Shown: in pieces, positions 9,219 through 18,284 of the stretch
How the letters are laid out: every line of letters begins with the position of its first letter
Numbering within the stretch: the first letter of the stretch is position 1
The notes under the pieces: generated by a model
What the model saw: the letters and a program-made list of their open reading frames with translations, nothing else
Databases searched by the model: none
What the model was told of the DNA's origin: nothing
Assembly: GCF_008830365.1 (NCBI RefSeq)
Contig: NZ_WBKI01000002.1
Span: 806,001-870,000 of the forward strand
Direction: 5' to 3'
Length of the DNA: 64,000 nt
Source: Serratia proteamaculans
Lineage (GTDB): Bacteria; Pseudomonadota; Gammaproteobacteria; Enterobacterales; Enterobacteriaceae
Made by a program: the position numbers and the translations under genes

Positions 9219-9391
9219 CTCATTGACCTCATGTGTCGGGATTGGGCTTAACCTACCCCGCCCCCGGCACATGAGAAAGTCGCTTTTCACGACCTTTTCA
9301 CTCCGATGATCTTTACTTACATCCCACAGCTAACGTGATGAAAGCTTAAGGATTATGTAAAGACTCATCGGCGTGTATTTCCTGTATCGCA

Positions 9392-10018
9392 TTACTTACC
9401 GCTGGTCAGCGTGCTGTAGCTGGTCATCAGGTTGCGGTAGTCGGGGATATGGTTGGCAAACAGTGCACCTAGCCCTTCGACGTCATTACGCCAGTCACGA
9501 TGCAGTTCACAGGCAACGCCGAACCAGGTCATCAGCTGCGCGCCTTCGGCTTCCATGCGGCTCCAGGCGGATTGGCGCGTCAATTCATTAAAGGTGCCGG
9601 AGGCGTCGGTGACTACAAACACCTCAAAACCTTCGCTGAGGGCAGACAGCGCCGGGAAAGCCACACACACCTCGGTGACTACCCCGGCAATAATCAACTG
9701 CTTACGCCCGGTCGCTTTCACTGCCTTGACGAAGTCATCGTTGTCCCAGGCATTAATCTGTCCAGGACGAGGAATAAAGGGCGCATCGGGGAATTGAGCT
9801 TTTAGCTCTGGTACCAGTGGGCCGTTGGGGCCGTCTTCAAAACTGGTGGTCAGGATGGTCGGCAGGTTGAAATACTTCGCTAAATCACCCAGTGCCAGTA
9901 CGTTATTTTTGAAACGATCGGGATCGATATCTCGTACCAGTGAAAGCAGCCCTGCCTGATGATCCACCAGCAATACGGCGGCCTGATCCTTGTCGAGGCG
10001 TTTGTAATTTGCAGTCAT
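9392..10018 (-). CDS. ycaC: isochorismatase-fold cysteine hydrolase YcaC
   Basis: A 208-residue protein, identical in length to E. coli YcaC and very close to it along its length. The cysteine-hydrolase residues are present: the Asp in LLVDHQAGLLSLV (residue 19), a Lys in FVKAVKATG, and the nucleophile Cys in GVVTEVCVAFPAL about residue 118. YcaC forms ring-shaped octamers; its physiological substrate is unknown. AGGAG precedes the ATG. It lies downstream of the pirin gene on the same strand (136-bp gap), and a LysR regulator diverges from that pair. Confidence 0.95.
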   Translation of the reverse strand: MTANYKRLDKDQAAVLLVDHQAGLLSLVRDIDPDRFKNNVLALGDLAKYFNLPTILTTSFEDGPNGPLVPELKAQFPDAPFIPRPGQINAWDNDDFVKAVKATGRKQLIIAGVVTEVCVAFPALSALSEGFEVFVVTDASGTFNELTRQSAWSRMEAEGAQLMTWFGVACELHRDWRNDVEGLGALFANHIPDYRNLMTSYSTLTSGK

Positions 10019-10154
10019 GGTTTACTCCTGTGGGGTTTTGATTATTGCAGTTAAAAGTGCCCTTGACCGTTAGGCCAGAGCGCAGAGGTTGTCTTAAAGT
10101 GTAGAACCGGATCCGGCATTGTTTTACCGGATCGGTTCTCGGGTGTGGATGGGC

Positions 10155-11036
10155 TTAGCCGACGTCATGCTCTGTCGCCATGCTGCCGAACTTGCCACCG
10201 TTGAAGTCATGGAAAGCCTGCTGAATTTCCGCATCGCTGTTCATGACAAACGGGCCATAGCCGACGATCGGTTCGTCGATTGGCTCACCGCTCAGTACCA
10301 GCAAGCTGACGTCGTTGTTGGCTTCGATGGTGATAGAATCCCCCGCCCGGTCAAACCTGACCATTTGGGTTTCACGCACCACTTCCTCGCCGTTAACATG
10401 AATAGCCCCGTGCAGCATTACCAGCGCCAGCGTATGGCCTTCTTGCACTGTCAACGTGGTGGTATGACCGGCGTTCAGCTTCATGTCCCAGACATTGAGC
10501 GGGCTGAAGGTGCGTGCCGGGCCGGCTGCGTCGCCGAAGCTACCGGCAATCACCCGAACCTGCCCTGCGCCGTCCGCCAGTGGAACCACCGGAATATCCG
10601 CATTCAACAGCGTCTGGTAACCCGGCTCAGCCATTTTGTCCTTGGCCGGCAGGTTTACCCACAGCTGGACCATTTCCATGGTGCCGCCATTGCGCGAGAA
10701 ATCCCGGGAATGGAACTCTTCGTGCAAAATACCTGAGGCGGCGGTCATCCACTGCACGTCACCAGGGCCAATCACCCCGCCGCTGCCGGTGGAATCGCGG
10801 TGCTCGACTTCCCCTTGGTAAACGATGGTCACCGTTTCAAACCCGCGATGCGGGTGCTGGCCAACGCCACGGGTGCCGGAGGCAGAGCGGAACTTGGTTG
10901 GCGCCGCATGATCCAACAACAGGAACGGGCTCATTTCCGCCCCCAGATCGTTATAGGAGAACAGCGAATTCACCAGGAAGCCGTTGCCGACCCAGTGGGC
11001 TTCAGGGCTGTTGTAAATACCGAGGATCTTTTTCAT
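10155..11036 (-). CDS. pirin family protein
   Basis: A 293-residue bicupin. The metal-binding N-terminal cupin contains the pirin signature PHRGFETVTIVYQGEVEHRD near residue 63 and HEEFHSR near 105; the C-terminal cupin is degenerate (HTTTLTVQEGHTLALVMLHG). Bacterial pirins include YhhW-type quercetinases and redox-linked regulators. The same pairing of a pirin, an isochorismatase-like hydrolase and a LysR regulator occurs widely, suggesting electrophile or quinone stress, by inference. AGGAG precedes the ATG. Confidence 0.92.
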   Translation of the reverse strand: MKKILGIYNSPEAHWVGNGFLVNSLFSYNDLGAEMSPFLLLDHAAPTKFRSASGTRGVGQHPHRGFETVTIVYQGEVEHRDSTGSGGVIGPGDVQWMTAASGILHEEFHSRDFSRNGGTMEMVQLWVNLPAKDKMAEPGYQTLLNADIPVVPLADGAGQVRVIAGSFGDAAGPARTFSPLNVWDMKLNAGHTTTLTVQEGHTLALVMLHGAIHVNGEEVVRETQMVRFDRAGDSITIEANNDVSLLVLSGEPIDEPIVGYGPFVMNSDAEIQQAFHDFNGGKFGSMATEHDVG

Positions 11037-11131
11037 CTTGAACTCCTGTTTCAGGTCTCACGACCTTAGGTTGATGCCAGAAGTTTAATTCAACGCCATT
11101 TGCTGCAGTAGTAGGCAAGATGTACACTCAG

Positions 11132-11149
11132 CGTTCTATTAATAGAACG
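11132..11149. promoter_or_regulatory. perfect 18-bp palindrome (operator candidate)
   Basis: CGTTCTATT directly followed by AATAGAACG is a perfect palindrome in the 126-bp gap between the divergent pirin and LysR genes. It ends 13 bases before the LysR start codon, where a bound protein would block expression of the regulator. It contains the T-N11-A form of LysR sites, so autoregulation is the simplest reading. Confidence 0.55.
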
Positions 11150-11162
11150 ATAAGGACAGGCG

Positions 11163-12071
11163 ATGTTCACCGATTTGAACGATCTGTTTTATTTCGCCAG
11201 CGTGGTCGACCATCAGGGATTCGCCCCCGCCAGTCGTGCGCTGGGCATCCCGAAGTCCAAACTGAGCCGCCGCGTGGCGCTGCTGGAAGAACGTCTGGGT
11301 GTGCGCCTGATCCAGCGCTCTACGCGACGTTTCTCCGTCACTGACGTCGGCCAGAACTACTACGCACACTGTAAGGCGATGCTGGTGGAAGCCGATGCGG
11401 CGCAGCAGGCGATCGAACAAACCCGCGCCGAACCCTGCGGTACGGTGCGCATGTCCTGTCCTGTAGCGATCTTGCATACCCGGGTCGGCAGTATGGTGGC
11501 GGCCTTTATGGCCGATTACCCGAAAGTCACGGTGCATCTGGATGCCACCAACCGCCGGGTAGATGTGGTGGGAGAAGGGTTGGATCTGGCGATCCGCGTG
11601 CGGCCGCCGCCGCTGGAAGACAGCGATCTGGTGCTGAAGATCCTGGCGCAGCGTACCTGGTGCGTCGCTGCCAGCCCGGCACTGGTGCGCACCCTCGGGC
11701 CGGTACAACGGCCGGAGGATCTGCATAAATATCCCACGCTCGATCTTGGTCCCGCACGCGCGCAGCACCTGTGGCAATTGACCGGGCCGGACGGTGAAAA
11801 AGTGGAGTGGGAACACAGGCCACGGCTGGTTACTGACGACATGCTGATGCTGCGTACTGCCGCGATTGCCGGTGCCGGTATTGTGCAACTGCCCTCGATG
11901 ATGATGCGCGATAACATCTTGCGTGGGGAACTGGTGCAACTGTTACCCGGCTGGCAGCCACAGGGCGGCGTGGTGCACGCGGTTTACCCGTCACGCCGTG
12001 GGTTACTGCCAGCGGTGCGGCTGCTGCTCGACTATCTGGCGCAGCAGTTCGCCATCATTGAAGAAGAGTGA
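11163..12071 (+). CDS. LysR-family transcriptional regulator
   Basis: A 302-residue regulator. The winged HTH occupies residues 1-60 (LNDLFYFASVVDHQGFAPAS, then IPKSKLSRRVALLEERLGVR). The effector domain begins near 90 (GTVRMSCPVAILHTRVG) and is of the CrgA/AaeR-like subgroup. It is divergent from the pirin and ycaC genes and probably controls them. Its stop codon abuts that of the convergent VOC gene. Confidence 0.93.
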   Translation: MFTDLNDLFYFASVVDHQGFAPASRALGIPKSKLSRRVALLEERLGVRLIQRSTRRFSVTDVGQNYYAHCKAMLVEADAAQQAIEQTRAEPCGTVRMSCPVAILHTRVGSMVAAFMADYPKVTVHLDATNRRVDVVGEGLDLAIRVRPPPLEDSDLVLKILAQRTWCVAASPALVRTLGPVQRPEDLHKYPTLDLGPARAQHLWQLTGPDGEKVEWEHRPRLVTDDMLMLRTAAIAGAGIVQLPSMMMRDNILRGELVQLLPGWQPQGGVVHAVYPSRRGLLPAVRLLLDYLAQQFAIIEEE

Positions 12072-12455
12072 TCAGCCGGTGATTTCGATGGCATTGCCGT
12101 CCGGATCGCGGATGATCGCTTCGTAAAAACCATCGCCGGTCCAGCGCGGCGGCGCCTGCAGGATCCCCTCCTGCTGCGCACGCTGCGCTAATTGATCGAC
12201 AAGGTCCTCGTCGCCTAACGACAGCGCAATGTGCGCCCACCCCACACGTTCTTCAGCCTGAGCCGCCGGCAGCAACGCCGGTAAACCCATGATCTCCAGC
12301 GTCGGACCGCTAGCCAGGCTGACAAAACGGGAAACAAAACCCGGACGGTTTTTGCTGACGTACAATTCTCCGGCAACGCCGTTGAAGTAACGCCGCCAGA
12401 ACGCCACCTGGGCATCAATATCGCGGGTCCACAGGGCAACATGGGCTATTTTCAT
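12072..12455 (-). CDS. VOC family (glyoxalase/bleomycin resistance fold) protein
   Basis: A 127-residue protein. The start at 12455 (MKIAHVALWTRDIDAQVAFW) follows GGAG, and the alternative at 12497 lies inside the upstream gene. Two beta-alpha-beta-beta-beta modules are visible; the second ends in GDGFYEAIIRDPDGNAIEITG, the usual place of a metal-ligand Glu. The substrate is unknown. It follows the DeoR-type gene with a one-base gap, so the two are co-transcribed. Confidence 0.88.
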   Translation of the reverse strand: MKIAHVALWTRDIDAQVAFWRRYFNGVAGELYVSKNRPGFVSRFVSLASGPTLEIMGLPALLPAAQAEERVGWAHIALSLGDEDLVDQLAQRAQQEGILQAPPRWTGDGFYEAIIRDPDGNAIEITG

Positions 12456-12456
12456 T

Positions 12457-13239
12457 TCACTCTCCAATTGATGAGTCGCTGTACAGCACCTTGCCACCGC
12501 TGTGGGTCACCTGCTGTTCGAGCTGCGGATGTCGGCCAGGCGGCGTCACCAAATAATCAACGCGGTTGGTGGGCAGGAAGCTGTAGGGGGCGTAGGTATT
12601 CAATTTGTCGCCGGTACAGAGCACCGCTACGTTACCGGAACGCGTCAACAGGCGTTTCTTGAACTGGGCATCCTGATAATTCAACGCAGAGAAACCGCTG
12701 GCCGGGTCGTAAGCGCAGATGCCGGTGAAAGCGATATCGAAATGAAAACCGTCAATTTCCTGCACCGCTTTGGCATCGACACAGCCGCCGATGCCGGCAT
12801 CCAGCTCACCGCCAATTAAAATAGTGCGGATCCCCGGCCGTTCCAGCATTTTAGCGGCGATGCTCAGCGCGTTAGTGACCACCGTCAGCCGCTGGTCGGC
12901 GGGCAACAGATCGGCCAGATAAAGATGGGTGCTGCCGGCATCGAGGAAAATCACCTGCCCATCCTCGATTAGCGCCAGTGCGGCCAGCGCCAATGCCTGT
13001 TTCTCATCACCGCTCAAATGCAATCGATCCCCGATCGGCCCGGTTGCCGGTGTGGGGGCCAACGCTCCGCCATAGATGCGTTTACACAGGTTTAGTGCCG
13101 CCAGTTGGCGCAGATCGCGTCGAATGGTCGCTTCGGTGGTATTCAGACGCTCCGCCATTTCAACCGCCAGCACTCGCCCCTGCTGTTGCAGCGTGGTGAG
13201 GATCGCCTCATGACGTTGGTTGGGTAACAGTTTGGACAT
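12457..13239 (-). CDS. DeoR-family transcriptional regulator
   Basis: A 260-residue repressor-type protein. The start at 13239 (MSKLLPNQRHEAILTTL) follows GAGAGG; an ATG at 13395 would add 52 residues absent from the family. The N-terminal HTH contains RLNTTEATIRRDLRQLAALN and RIYGGA. The C-terminal DeoRC sugar-phosphate sensor domain contains IFLDAGSTHLYLADLL and VVTNALSIAAKML. It is co-transcribed with a VOC gene. No sugar-utilisation operon is adjacent, so the effector is unknown. Three helically phased direct repeats upstream are a likely autoregulatory operator. Confidence 0.92.
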   Translation of the reverse strand: MSKLLPNQRHEAILTTLQQQGRVLAVEMAERLNTTEATIRRDLRQLAALNLCKRIYGGALAPTPATGPIGDRLHLSGDEKQALALAALALIEDGQVIFLDAGSTHLYLADLLPADQRLTVVTNALSIAAKMLERPGIRTILIGGELDAGIGGCVDAKAVQEIDGFHFDIAFTGICAYDPASGFSALNYQDAQFKKRLLTRSGNVAVLCTGDKLNTYAPYSFLPTNRVDYLVTPPGRHPQLEQQVTHSGGKVLYSDSSIGE

Positions 13240-13269
13240 TTTGCCTCTCGCTGGCGAACAAGTGATCAT

Positions 13270-13299
13270 AAATGTACACAAACGTGCATAAACGTACAA
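13270..13299. promoter_or_regulatory. three 10-bp direct repeats upstream of the DeoR-type gene
   Basis: AAATGTACAC, AAACGTGCAT and AAACGTACAA follow each other with no spacer, so each copy faces the same side of the helix. They lie 31 bp upstream of the regulator's ATG. DeoR-family proteins often bind tandem direct repeats, and autoregulation is the natural inference. Confidence 0.5.
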
Positions 13300-13496
13300 A
13301 TAATTCGAGAGCAGGGCTAGGCTGGTGAGTTTGTGGTTGCCGTCGTTGTGGGCATTTACTGCTAACGTTGCTGGAACAAGGGATCGGGTAAACACGGGAA
13401 TTTCATGAGACGCTCACCTCTTGGCGAACGATTTGGCTATACTGAGGCAGGCAACGTTACCGCAGAACGTAACAGCTTGGGCGCTAAGGGAAAAAG

Positions 13497-14114
13497 ATGC
13501 TGTCAAAAATAGTGAAGTGGCTGTTTCAATTGCCGGGCAGGCTGTTTGGCGGGATTTTCAGGAGTCGCCTGACGATTTTTATCTTCTTTATGCTGATTGC
13601 CGTTGGGGTGTTCAGCACCAAGCGCTATCTGCGTGCCCATCAAAATGACGATGAGTTTATCTCGGTCACCCCCACGGATTACAACCGGGCCATCCAGCGC
13701 GAAATGCCGCTGCGCGAGGCTCGCGAACAGTGCGGAGGTCCGCTGCATGACAATGCCGGACAACCCTGGCCCGCGTCGGCCGGTTACCTGCATCAACCAG
13801 AGCACAAAAACAGCGGTCGCTTGCAGCAACTGACGCTGGACAATCAAAACAACGATTTTCCGGTGCTGGTCAAACTGGAAACGCCCGGCCAGCCACAACA
13901 ACTGGCTGAAGTGTTTATTCCCGCTGCCGGCAGTTTCAATATCAAAACCAATCCGGCCGGCGAGTACATCATGAAGATCAGAAACATCAAAAGCGGCTGT
14001 AACTTCCGCTCCAGGCCCTTCACCCTCAGCAGCCATCTGGACTGGCGGCTGCCGCTCAATACGCAAACGGACGGCAGCGTGCGGCTCCAGCCGATCAGCG
14101 ATCGTGAGTTTTAA
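13497..14114 (+). CDS. membrane-anchored protein of unknown function
   Basis: A 205-residue protein with a basic N terminus, one transmembrane helix (about residues 25-42, LTIFIFFMLIAVGVFS) and a periplasmic domain rich in beta-strand pattern (LAEVFIPAAGSFNIK, GEYIMKIRNIKSGCNFRSR). Two cysteines (near 79 and 172) could pair outside the membrane. AAGGGA precedes the ATG. I do not recognise the family. The flanking genes are small exported proteins on the opposite strand. Confidence 0.75.
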   Translation: MLSKIVKWLFQLPGRLFGGIFRSRLTIFIFFMLIAVGVFSTKRYLRAHQNDDEFISVTPTDYNRAIQREMPLREAREQCGGPLHDNAGQPWPASAGYLHQPEHKNSGRLQQLTLDNQNNDFPVLVKLETPGQPQQLAEVFIPAAGSFNIKTNPAGEYIMKIRNIKSGCNFRSRPFTLSSHLDWRLPLNTQTDGSVRLQPISDREF

Positions 14115-14123
14115 CCCGAGCGC

Positions 14124-14387
14124 TTATTTCTTCACCGGGTGGTCACGACGGAACAGTTCCCAGCTTTCAATTTCCTGGCCATTAGGCAAGGTGCAGGTGG
14201 AATACTGGCCGTTGGCATTTTGTTTGGCATTCAATTTACCGCCGATCTCGGTGCAATAAACGTCTGCCGGGTTGGCCATGCCGATCGGTTTCATCTGCGG
14301 TGGAGGTGGCGCATCGTTGGATTTCATGGTGCAGCCCTGTAGCATCGCCATCCCTGCAAGCAGGGAGACCATCAGAATTTTTTTCAT
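14124..14387 (-). CDS. DUF333 family lipoprotein
   Basis: An 87-residue lipoprotein. The lipobox is LQGC with Cys19. The DUF333 domain is recognisable: NPADVYCTEIGGKL, then STCTLPNGQEIESWELFRRDHP. E. coli relatives are small outer-membrane-associated lipoproteins, some labelled putative hemolysin without evidence. It may be read from its own promoter, because a terminator separates it from the upstream DUF2501 gene. Confidence 0.88.
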   Translation of the reverse strand: MKKILMVSLLAGMAMLQGCTMKSNDAPPPPQMKPIGMANPADVYCTEIGGKLNAKQNANGQYSTCTLPNGQEIESWELFRRDHPVKK

Positions 14388-14407
14388 TTTTTCAGCTTAT
14401 ACAAATT

Positions 14408-14442
14408 AAAAACGGCGGTGCATAAGCAACCGCCGTTTACGT
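14408..14442 (-). terminator. intrinsic terminator of the DUF2501 gene
   Basis: On the minus strand the stem AACGGCGGT/ACCGCCGTT is followed by a T run. It begins a few bases after the stop codon of the DUF2501 gene. Confidence 0.75.
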
Positions 14443-14444
14443 TA

Positions 14445-14930
14445 TCAGGAAATGAAGGACGCGCCCTGCTTCAGGACCAGATCACAGGCTTTTTGCTTCA
14501 CTTTTTCGGTGATTTGCGAAGTGCCCAGGCTGTTCAAATCCAGGCTCTTGCCTTCGCCGGTTTGCAGCAGACCACCCAGCCCTTGCTGGTAGTCCTGGCT
14601 CTTGGCGTTCTCAGTGCTGCTGATGCCCAACTTGTTCAACAGTTTGTCTTGCACGCCTTCAACGCCATTGGCCGACAGTACGTTGTTTTTCACACAGTAC
14701 TGCAGGATACCGGCGGCATTGGTCATGCTGCTGGAGCTCAGCGCTTTATCGCCACCGTTCAGCAAGCCGGTCAGCGAGGACAGTGAAGTGCCACCCGTAC
14801 TGTCGCCTGACTTGCTCAGCTCACCGGCTGCGCTGCTCAGGGAATCCATCAATCCGGCAGCCTGAGCCGCCCCACAGGTCATAGCGGTGGTCAATGTCAG
14901 CGCCAACAGTAAACGATGCTTGGTGTTCAT
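14445..14930 (-). CDS. DUF2501 (YjjA-like) exported protein
   Basis: A 161-residue periplasmic protein. The start at 14930 follows AGGAG and gives the signal peptide MNTKHRLLLALTLTTAMTCG; an ATG at 15026 has no site. The mature part is Ser/Leu-rich and helical, with two cysteines (ILQYCVKNN and KQKACDLVL), as in E. coli YjjA. YjjA-like proteins have been linked to biofilm formation, but the biochemical role is unknown. Confidence 0.85.
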   Translation of the reverse strand: MNTKHRLLLALTLTTAMTCGAAQAAGLMDSLSSAAGELSKSGDSTGGTSLSSLTGLLNGGDKALSSSSMTNAAGILQYCVKNNVLSANGVEGVQDKLLNKLGISSTENAKSQDYQQGLGGLLQTGEGKSLDLNSLGTSQITEKVKQKACDLVLKQGASFIS

Positions 14931-15146
14931 GGGGTAAAACTCCTGTTTATCTCGCCATCCCTGCCTGTTTCCCCTGGCTCTGCGGCGGGAGAAATCAGGT
15001 GGGCATATCGTGTGCAATAAGCGCAATGCGCTGGGTCACCTCTTCGGACGCCACCACCCGCGACAAGTTCCTTTTATCTGACAATGCAGCGATTTTTTCA
15101 GAATTCAGGTGGTTTTCTGGCGGGGAAACGCACGACAGGGAGAGTT

Positions 15147-15159
15147 GGGGGGGGGGGGG
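15147..15159. repeat. homopolymer run of 13 G
   Basis: Thirteen consecutive G on the plus strand, 23 bp beyond the pagP stop codon and about 220 bp upstream of the DUF2501 start. Such a run slips easily during replication and in sequencing. It lies outside any coding frame. Confidence 0.9.
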
Positions 15160-15182
15160 TAGATCGAACGACCCGCCGGTGA

Positions 15183-15773
15183 TCAGAACTGCCAACGGAA
15201 CCAGCCAAAGAACACGTTACCGTTATTGTAGGTACCGGGAATATAGGTGGCCTGAAAGGTCAGTTGTTTGTAGCCGATAGAGGCCAGAGGCAACGGCGCC
15301 GGGATAGGAATGTAATTCCAGTTATCGCGCGCGGTAATACTGGCGGTAAAGCCCAGACCCAAACGGAAATCCTTGTCCTCCAGCGGCCGCCAGATCTTCT
15401 CATAAGCGTAACCGCCGATCGGTTCCCACTTATTGAACGAATCTTTGAATACCATCAGATAGAGACCATGCCAGTCACCGTCGCTGTCGTAGCGCGAGAT
15501 GCCATAACCACCGCCCCAGGGGCGCTCGTTGTAGGAGTCGATTTTTTCCTGGCTGTAGGTAAGACGGTTGTGCCAGGTAATCGCCGGCACATAGAGATCT
15601 TTATTCGGTGAGTTGTTCCAGGTTTCCGCCACGTTATGGGTGAAACGCTGCCACAGACCCGGTTTTTCAGCCTGCACGGCATTGCTATTTTCGGCACCAA
15701 CCTCAGCGTAAGAAGGTAGTGCAGGAAATAGCAGCGCCACTGTGCAAGCCAAAATGGTCCGTTTAAAAAGCAT
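15183..15773 (-). CDS. pagP: lipid A palmitoyltransferase PagP
   Basis: A 196-residue outer-membrane enzyme that moves palmitate from phospholipid to lipid A, increasing resistance to cationic peptides. The ATG at 15773 lies 7 nt after AGGAG; a TTG six bases upstream is too close to it. A signal peptide ends near LPSYA. Catalytic residues can be matched to E. coli: His in ITWHNR, and Asp-Ser in [10 protein letters not shown]. It ends in the aromatic outer-membrane signature FFGWFRWQF. PhoPQ control is usual in enterics, but I could not make out a clear PhoP box. Confidence 0.96.
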   Translation of the reverse strand: MLFKRTILACTVALLFPALPSYAEVGAENSNAVQAEKPGLWQRFTHNVAETWNNSPNKDLYVPAITWHNRLTYSQEKIDSYNERPWGGGYGISRYDSDGDWHGLYLMVFKDSFNKWEPIGGYAYEKIWRPLEDKDFRLGLGFTASITARDNWNYIPIPAPLPLASIGYKQLTFQATYIPGTYNNGNVFFGWFRWQF

Positions 15774-16581
15774 TATCAAACTCCTGTAAAAAATAAGGCC
15801 GGGGATTCTTACCTATCACCTAATCAAGATCAAGCTGTATCTTATTTATCCAGCCAGTTTTTCCTTACTCGTTGTCACTTGGTTAAGTTTAGCTGCGGTC
15901 AGGCAGGCGGAAAGGCGGTTTGCGGCGCACAGGCTACCCTTCCCTCAGTGCAGCGTCTGTCAGAAAACTCCGCAATCGTGCCGTCAGCGCAGAGGGCGCT
16001 AGCGGTTAGCTGGCATGCGGTAAAACTTCTTTTCTTCGCCAGGTGTAGCGGAATCTTTACTGTTGCCCGGCAAGCTAATGTAACGGCGATCACGTTTTTA
16101 ATCGGGACTGAAAAGCCGTTTTACCGGCGCTCCTGCCACGCTAAGGGTTCTGTCGCCTGGCACTGCTGTAAATATGCAGTTACATCACTGCCGTAGAGGT
16201 CGGTGCCATCAAAAACGGGCAGATGACCGGTAGCCATTTAATCTGCGGGCAAAAGTACCGGGCACTCACTCAGCACGCTATGAACTGGCGACACAAGCCA
16301 GATTTTACATCTCTATTACATTCAATGAAAAATACCACCGCCGATAACCCCACCTTTAATACCGATTAGTCACAACGTAAACCCGGGAATACAAATCCCC
16401 CGCCCCCGAGACAGTCGCCTCAACTTGAACAAGCAGATAGTTTAAATAATTGTTAAAGCTAACCAGCGCCCCCTGACTGTAAGGGTTCAGCGTTATTTTA
16501 AGGTTCTCTACACAACATCGTCGGCAATTAACTTGCTGTTCTCTGCCTGATAAAAGAAAGATAAAAAATCCGGAGAATTAC
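15774..16581. other. intergenic region, 808 bp
   Basis: The longest non-coding gap in the window, between divergent pagP and ipdC. It holds their promoters. A 105-codon open frame at 15879-16196 has no ribosome binding site and no recognisable protein pattern, so I treat it as chance. No TyrR-type TGTAAA-N6-TTTACA site was found upstream of ipdC. The base composition is mixed and could reflect a decayed gene, but no remnant is identifiable. Confidence 0.4.
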
Positions 16582-18258
16582 ATGAAAATCACTATTGGAG
16601 CTTTCATCCTGCAGCAGCTCCGCACCCTGAACATCGATCGTATTTACGGCGTACCCGGCGACTATAATTTGGCGCTGCTGGAATTGATTGAACAGGAGGA
16701 CAACCTTGAGTTCATCGGCAACTGCAATGAACTGAATGCATCCTATGCGGCCGATGGCTATGCACGGCTAAAAGGTGCCGGGGCGCTGATCACCACCTAC
16801 GGCGTCGGCGATCTGGCCGCGCTGTCCGGTATTGCCGGTGCCTACGCCGAATCGGCTCCAGTGGTCTGCCTGTCCGGCACCCCGCCGCTGCACGCAATGA
16901 AAAACCATCTGCTGCTGCACCACACGCTGGCAGACGGTAACTTTGATAACGTGATGAACTGCTTTAAACAATTCACCGTCGCCCAGGCATTAATTACACC
17001 GGAAAATGCGGCGGTGGAAATTCCCCGGGTTATTTCCCGAGCCTGGACGGAAAAGAAACCGGTTTATTTGCAATTACCTTCGGATATTTGCGATGTGGAA
17101 ATTGAAATTACTCAGGTGATAACCCCGCCACAATTGCCGGCCAGCGACAAATATAATGTTCAACTGGCGGCGATGGCATTGCTGGCGCGGATCAAACAGG
17201 CGAAAAAACCGATTATTCTGGTCGACCAAATGGTGGATCGCTTCCAGCTACAGCAGTTAGTGATCGACGTGGCGCATAAATTCGCTATCCCACTCACCAA
17301 CATGCCGACGGCCAAATGCATTATTTCGGAAACCACACCGGGTTGGATAGGCGGTTACAGCGGCGATCTGTCGCGCCCCGAACTGTATGAACACATGGCG
17401 CATGCCGACTGCGTGCTGAGCTTTGGGGTACGGCTGGTGGACTCCACCACCGGTTATTTCTCGCATCGCATCCCGTCCGACGCGCAAATTGATATTCAAC
17501 CGTTTTCAGTGAAGCTGGGTGACACTTCTTACCCGGCAGTGGCAACGGCAGACCTGTTGCAGGCACTGCTGGCGCTGGGCGAAGGCGTGGCAAATTATCA
17601 TCCGGCTCCATTGCCGGAAGCGCGCCATCGGCTGGCGACGCCGAGTGAAACCCCGATCGACCAGGCCTATTTATGGCAGCGCCTGCAACGCTTTATTCGG
17701 GCCGATGATGTCCTGGTGGTAGAGAATGGCACTTCGGGCGCGGCGATTGGCGGCATGCGGATGCCGGACGGCGTCCAGGTGGTCAATCAGCCGATCTGGG
17801 GCTCGATCGGTTATACCTTACCGGCGCTGTTGGGCACCATGATGGCCGCACCGGATCGCCGACATCTGCTGTTTATCGGCGATGGCTCCTTCCAACTGAC
17901 CGCGCAGGAAGTTTCCACCCTGCTGCGTTACGATCAGAAGCCGATTATCTTCCTGATTAATAACGACGGTTACACCATCGAGCGCTACATTCTCGGGGAG
18001 AACTCGTCATACAACGACATTGGGCCGTGGGACTACGCCAAACTGCCGGCGGTGCTCAACACCCAGGCGACGCCGTTCAGCGTGGCGGTAGAAACCACTC
18101 AACAGTTGGAAATTGCGCTGGAGCATGCCTCGCGGCAGGATCGGCTGGCCTTTATCGAAGTGAAGGTACCGATGATGGACACCCCGCCGGTGATGAAGGA
18201 GTTCTGCAATCGCTGTAATCACTTTAACTTCGGCCTGACCAACCCGCGTCGCGCTTAA
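16582..18258 (+). CDS. ipdC: indolepyruvate/phenylpyruvate-type decarboxylase (ThDP-dependent)
   Basis: A 558-residue 2-keto acid decarboxylase that converts aromatic (or branched) 2-keto acids to aldehydes plus CO2. Key elements: the cofactor Glu in GNCNELNASYAADG (near residue 51), the catalytic pair His113-His114 in LLLHHTLADG, and the ThDP/Mg motif GDG at 433-435 ending in the Asn pair of FLINNDGYTIE. The length and pattern match Enterobacter IpdC, the indole-3-acetate pathway enzyme. Phenylpyruvate or branched keto acids are possible alternatives. CCGGAG is the ribosome binding site. Confidence 0.88.
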   Translation: MKITIGAFILQQLRTLNIDRIYGVPGDYNLALLELIEQEDNLEFIGNCNELNASYAADGYARLKGAGALITTYGVGDLAALSGIAGAYAESAPVVCLSGTPPLHAMKNHLLLHHTLADGNFDNVMNCFKQFTVAQALITPENAAVEIPRVISRAWTEKKPVYLQLPSDICDVEIEITQVITPPQLPASDKYNVQLAAMALLARIKQAKKPIILVDQMVDRFQLQQLVIDVAHKFAIPLTNMPTAKCIISETTPGWIGGYSGDLSRPELYEHMAHADCVLSFGVRLVDSTTGYFSHRIPSDAQIDIQPFSVKLGDTSYPAVATADLLQALLALGEGVANYHPAPLPEARHRLATPSETPIDQAYLWQRLQRFIRADDVLVVENGTSGAAIGGMRMPDGVQVVNQPIWGSIGYTLPALLGTMMAAPDRRHLLFIGDGSFQLTAQEVSTLLRYDQKPIIFLINNDGYTIERYILGENSSYNDIGPWDYAKLPAVLNTQATPFSVAVETTQQLEIALEHASRQDRLAFIEVKVPMMDTPPVMKEFCNRCNHFNFGLTNPRRA

Positions 18259-18284
18259 CCCCATCAGCATCCATCCGCCGTTGC

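Noticed and set aside
13270-13299. CRISPR-like short repeats
   Set aside because: Three contiguous 10-bp repeats without spacers are an operator pattern, not a CRISPR array; no cas genes are in the window.
15879-16196. 105-codon frame in the pagP-ipdC gap
   Set aside because: No ribosome binding site, no recognisable motif, and a composition typical of non-coding sequence.
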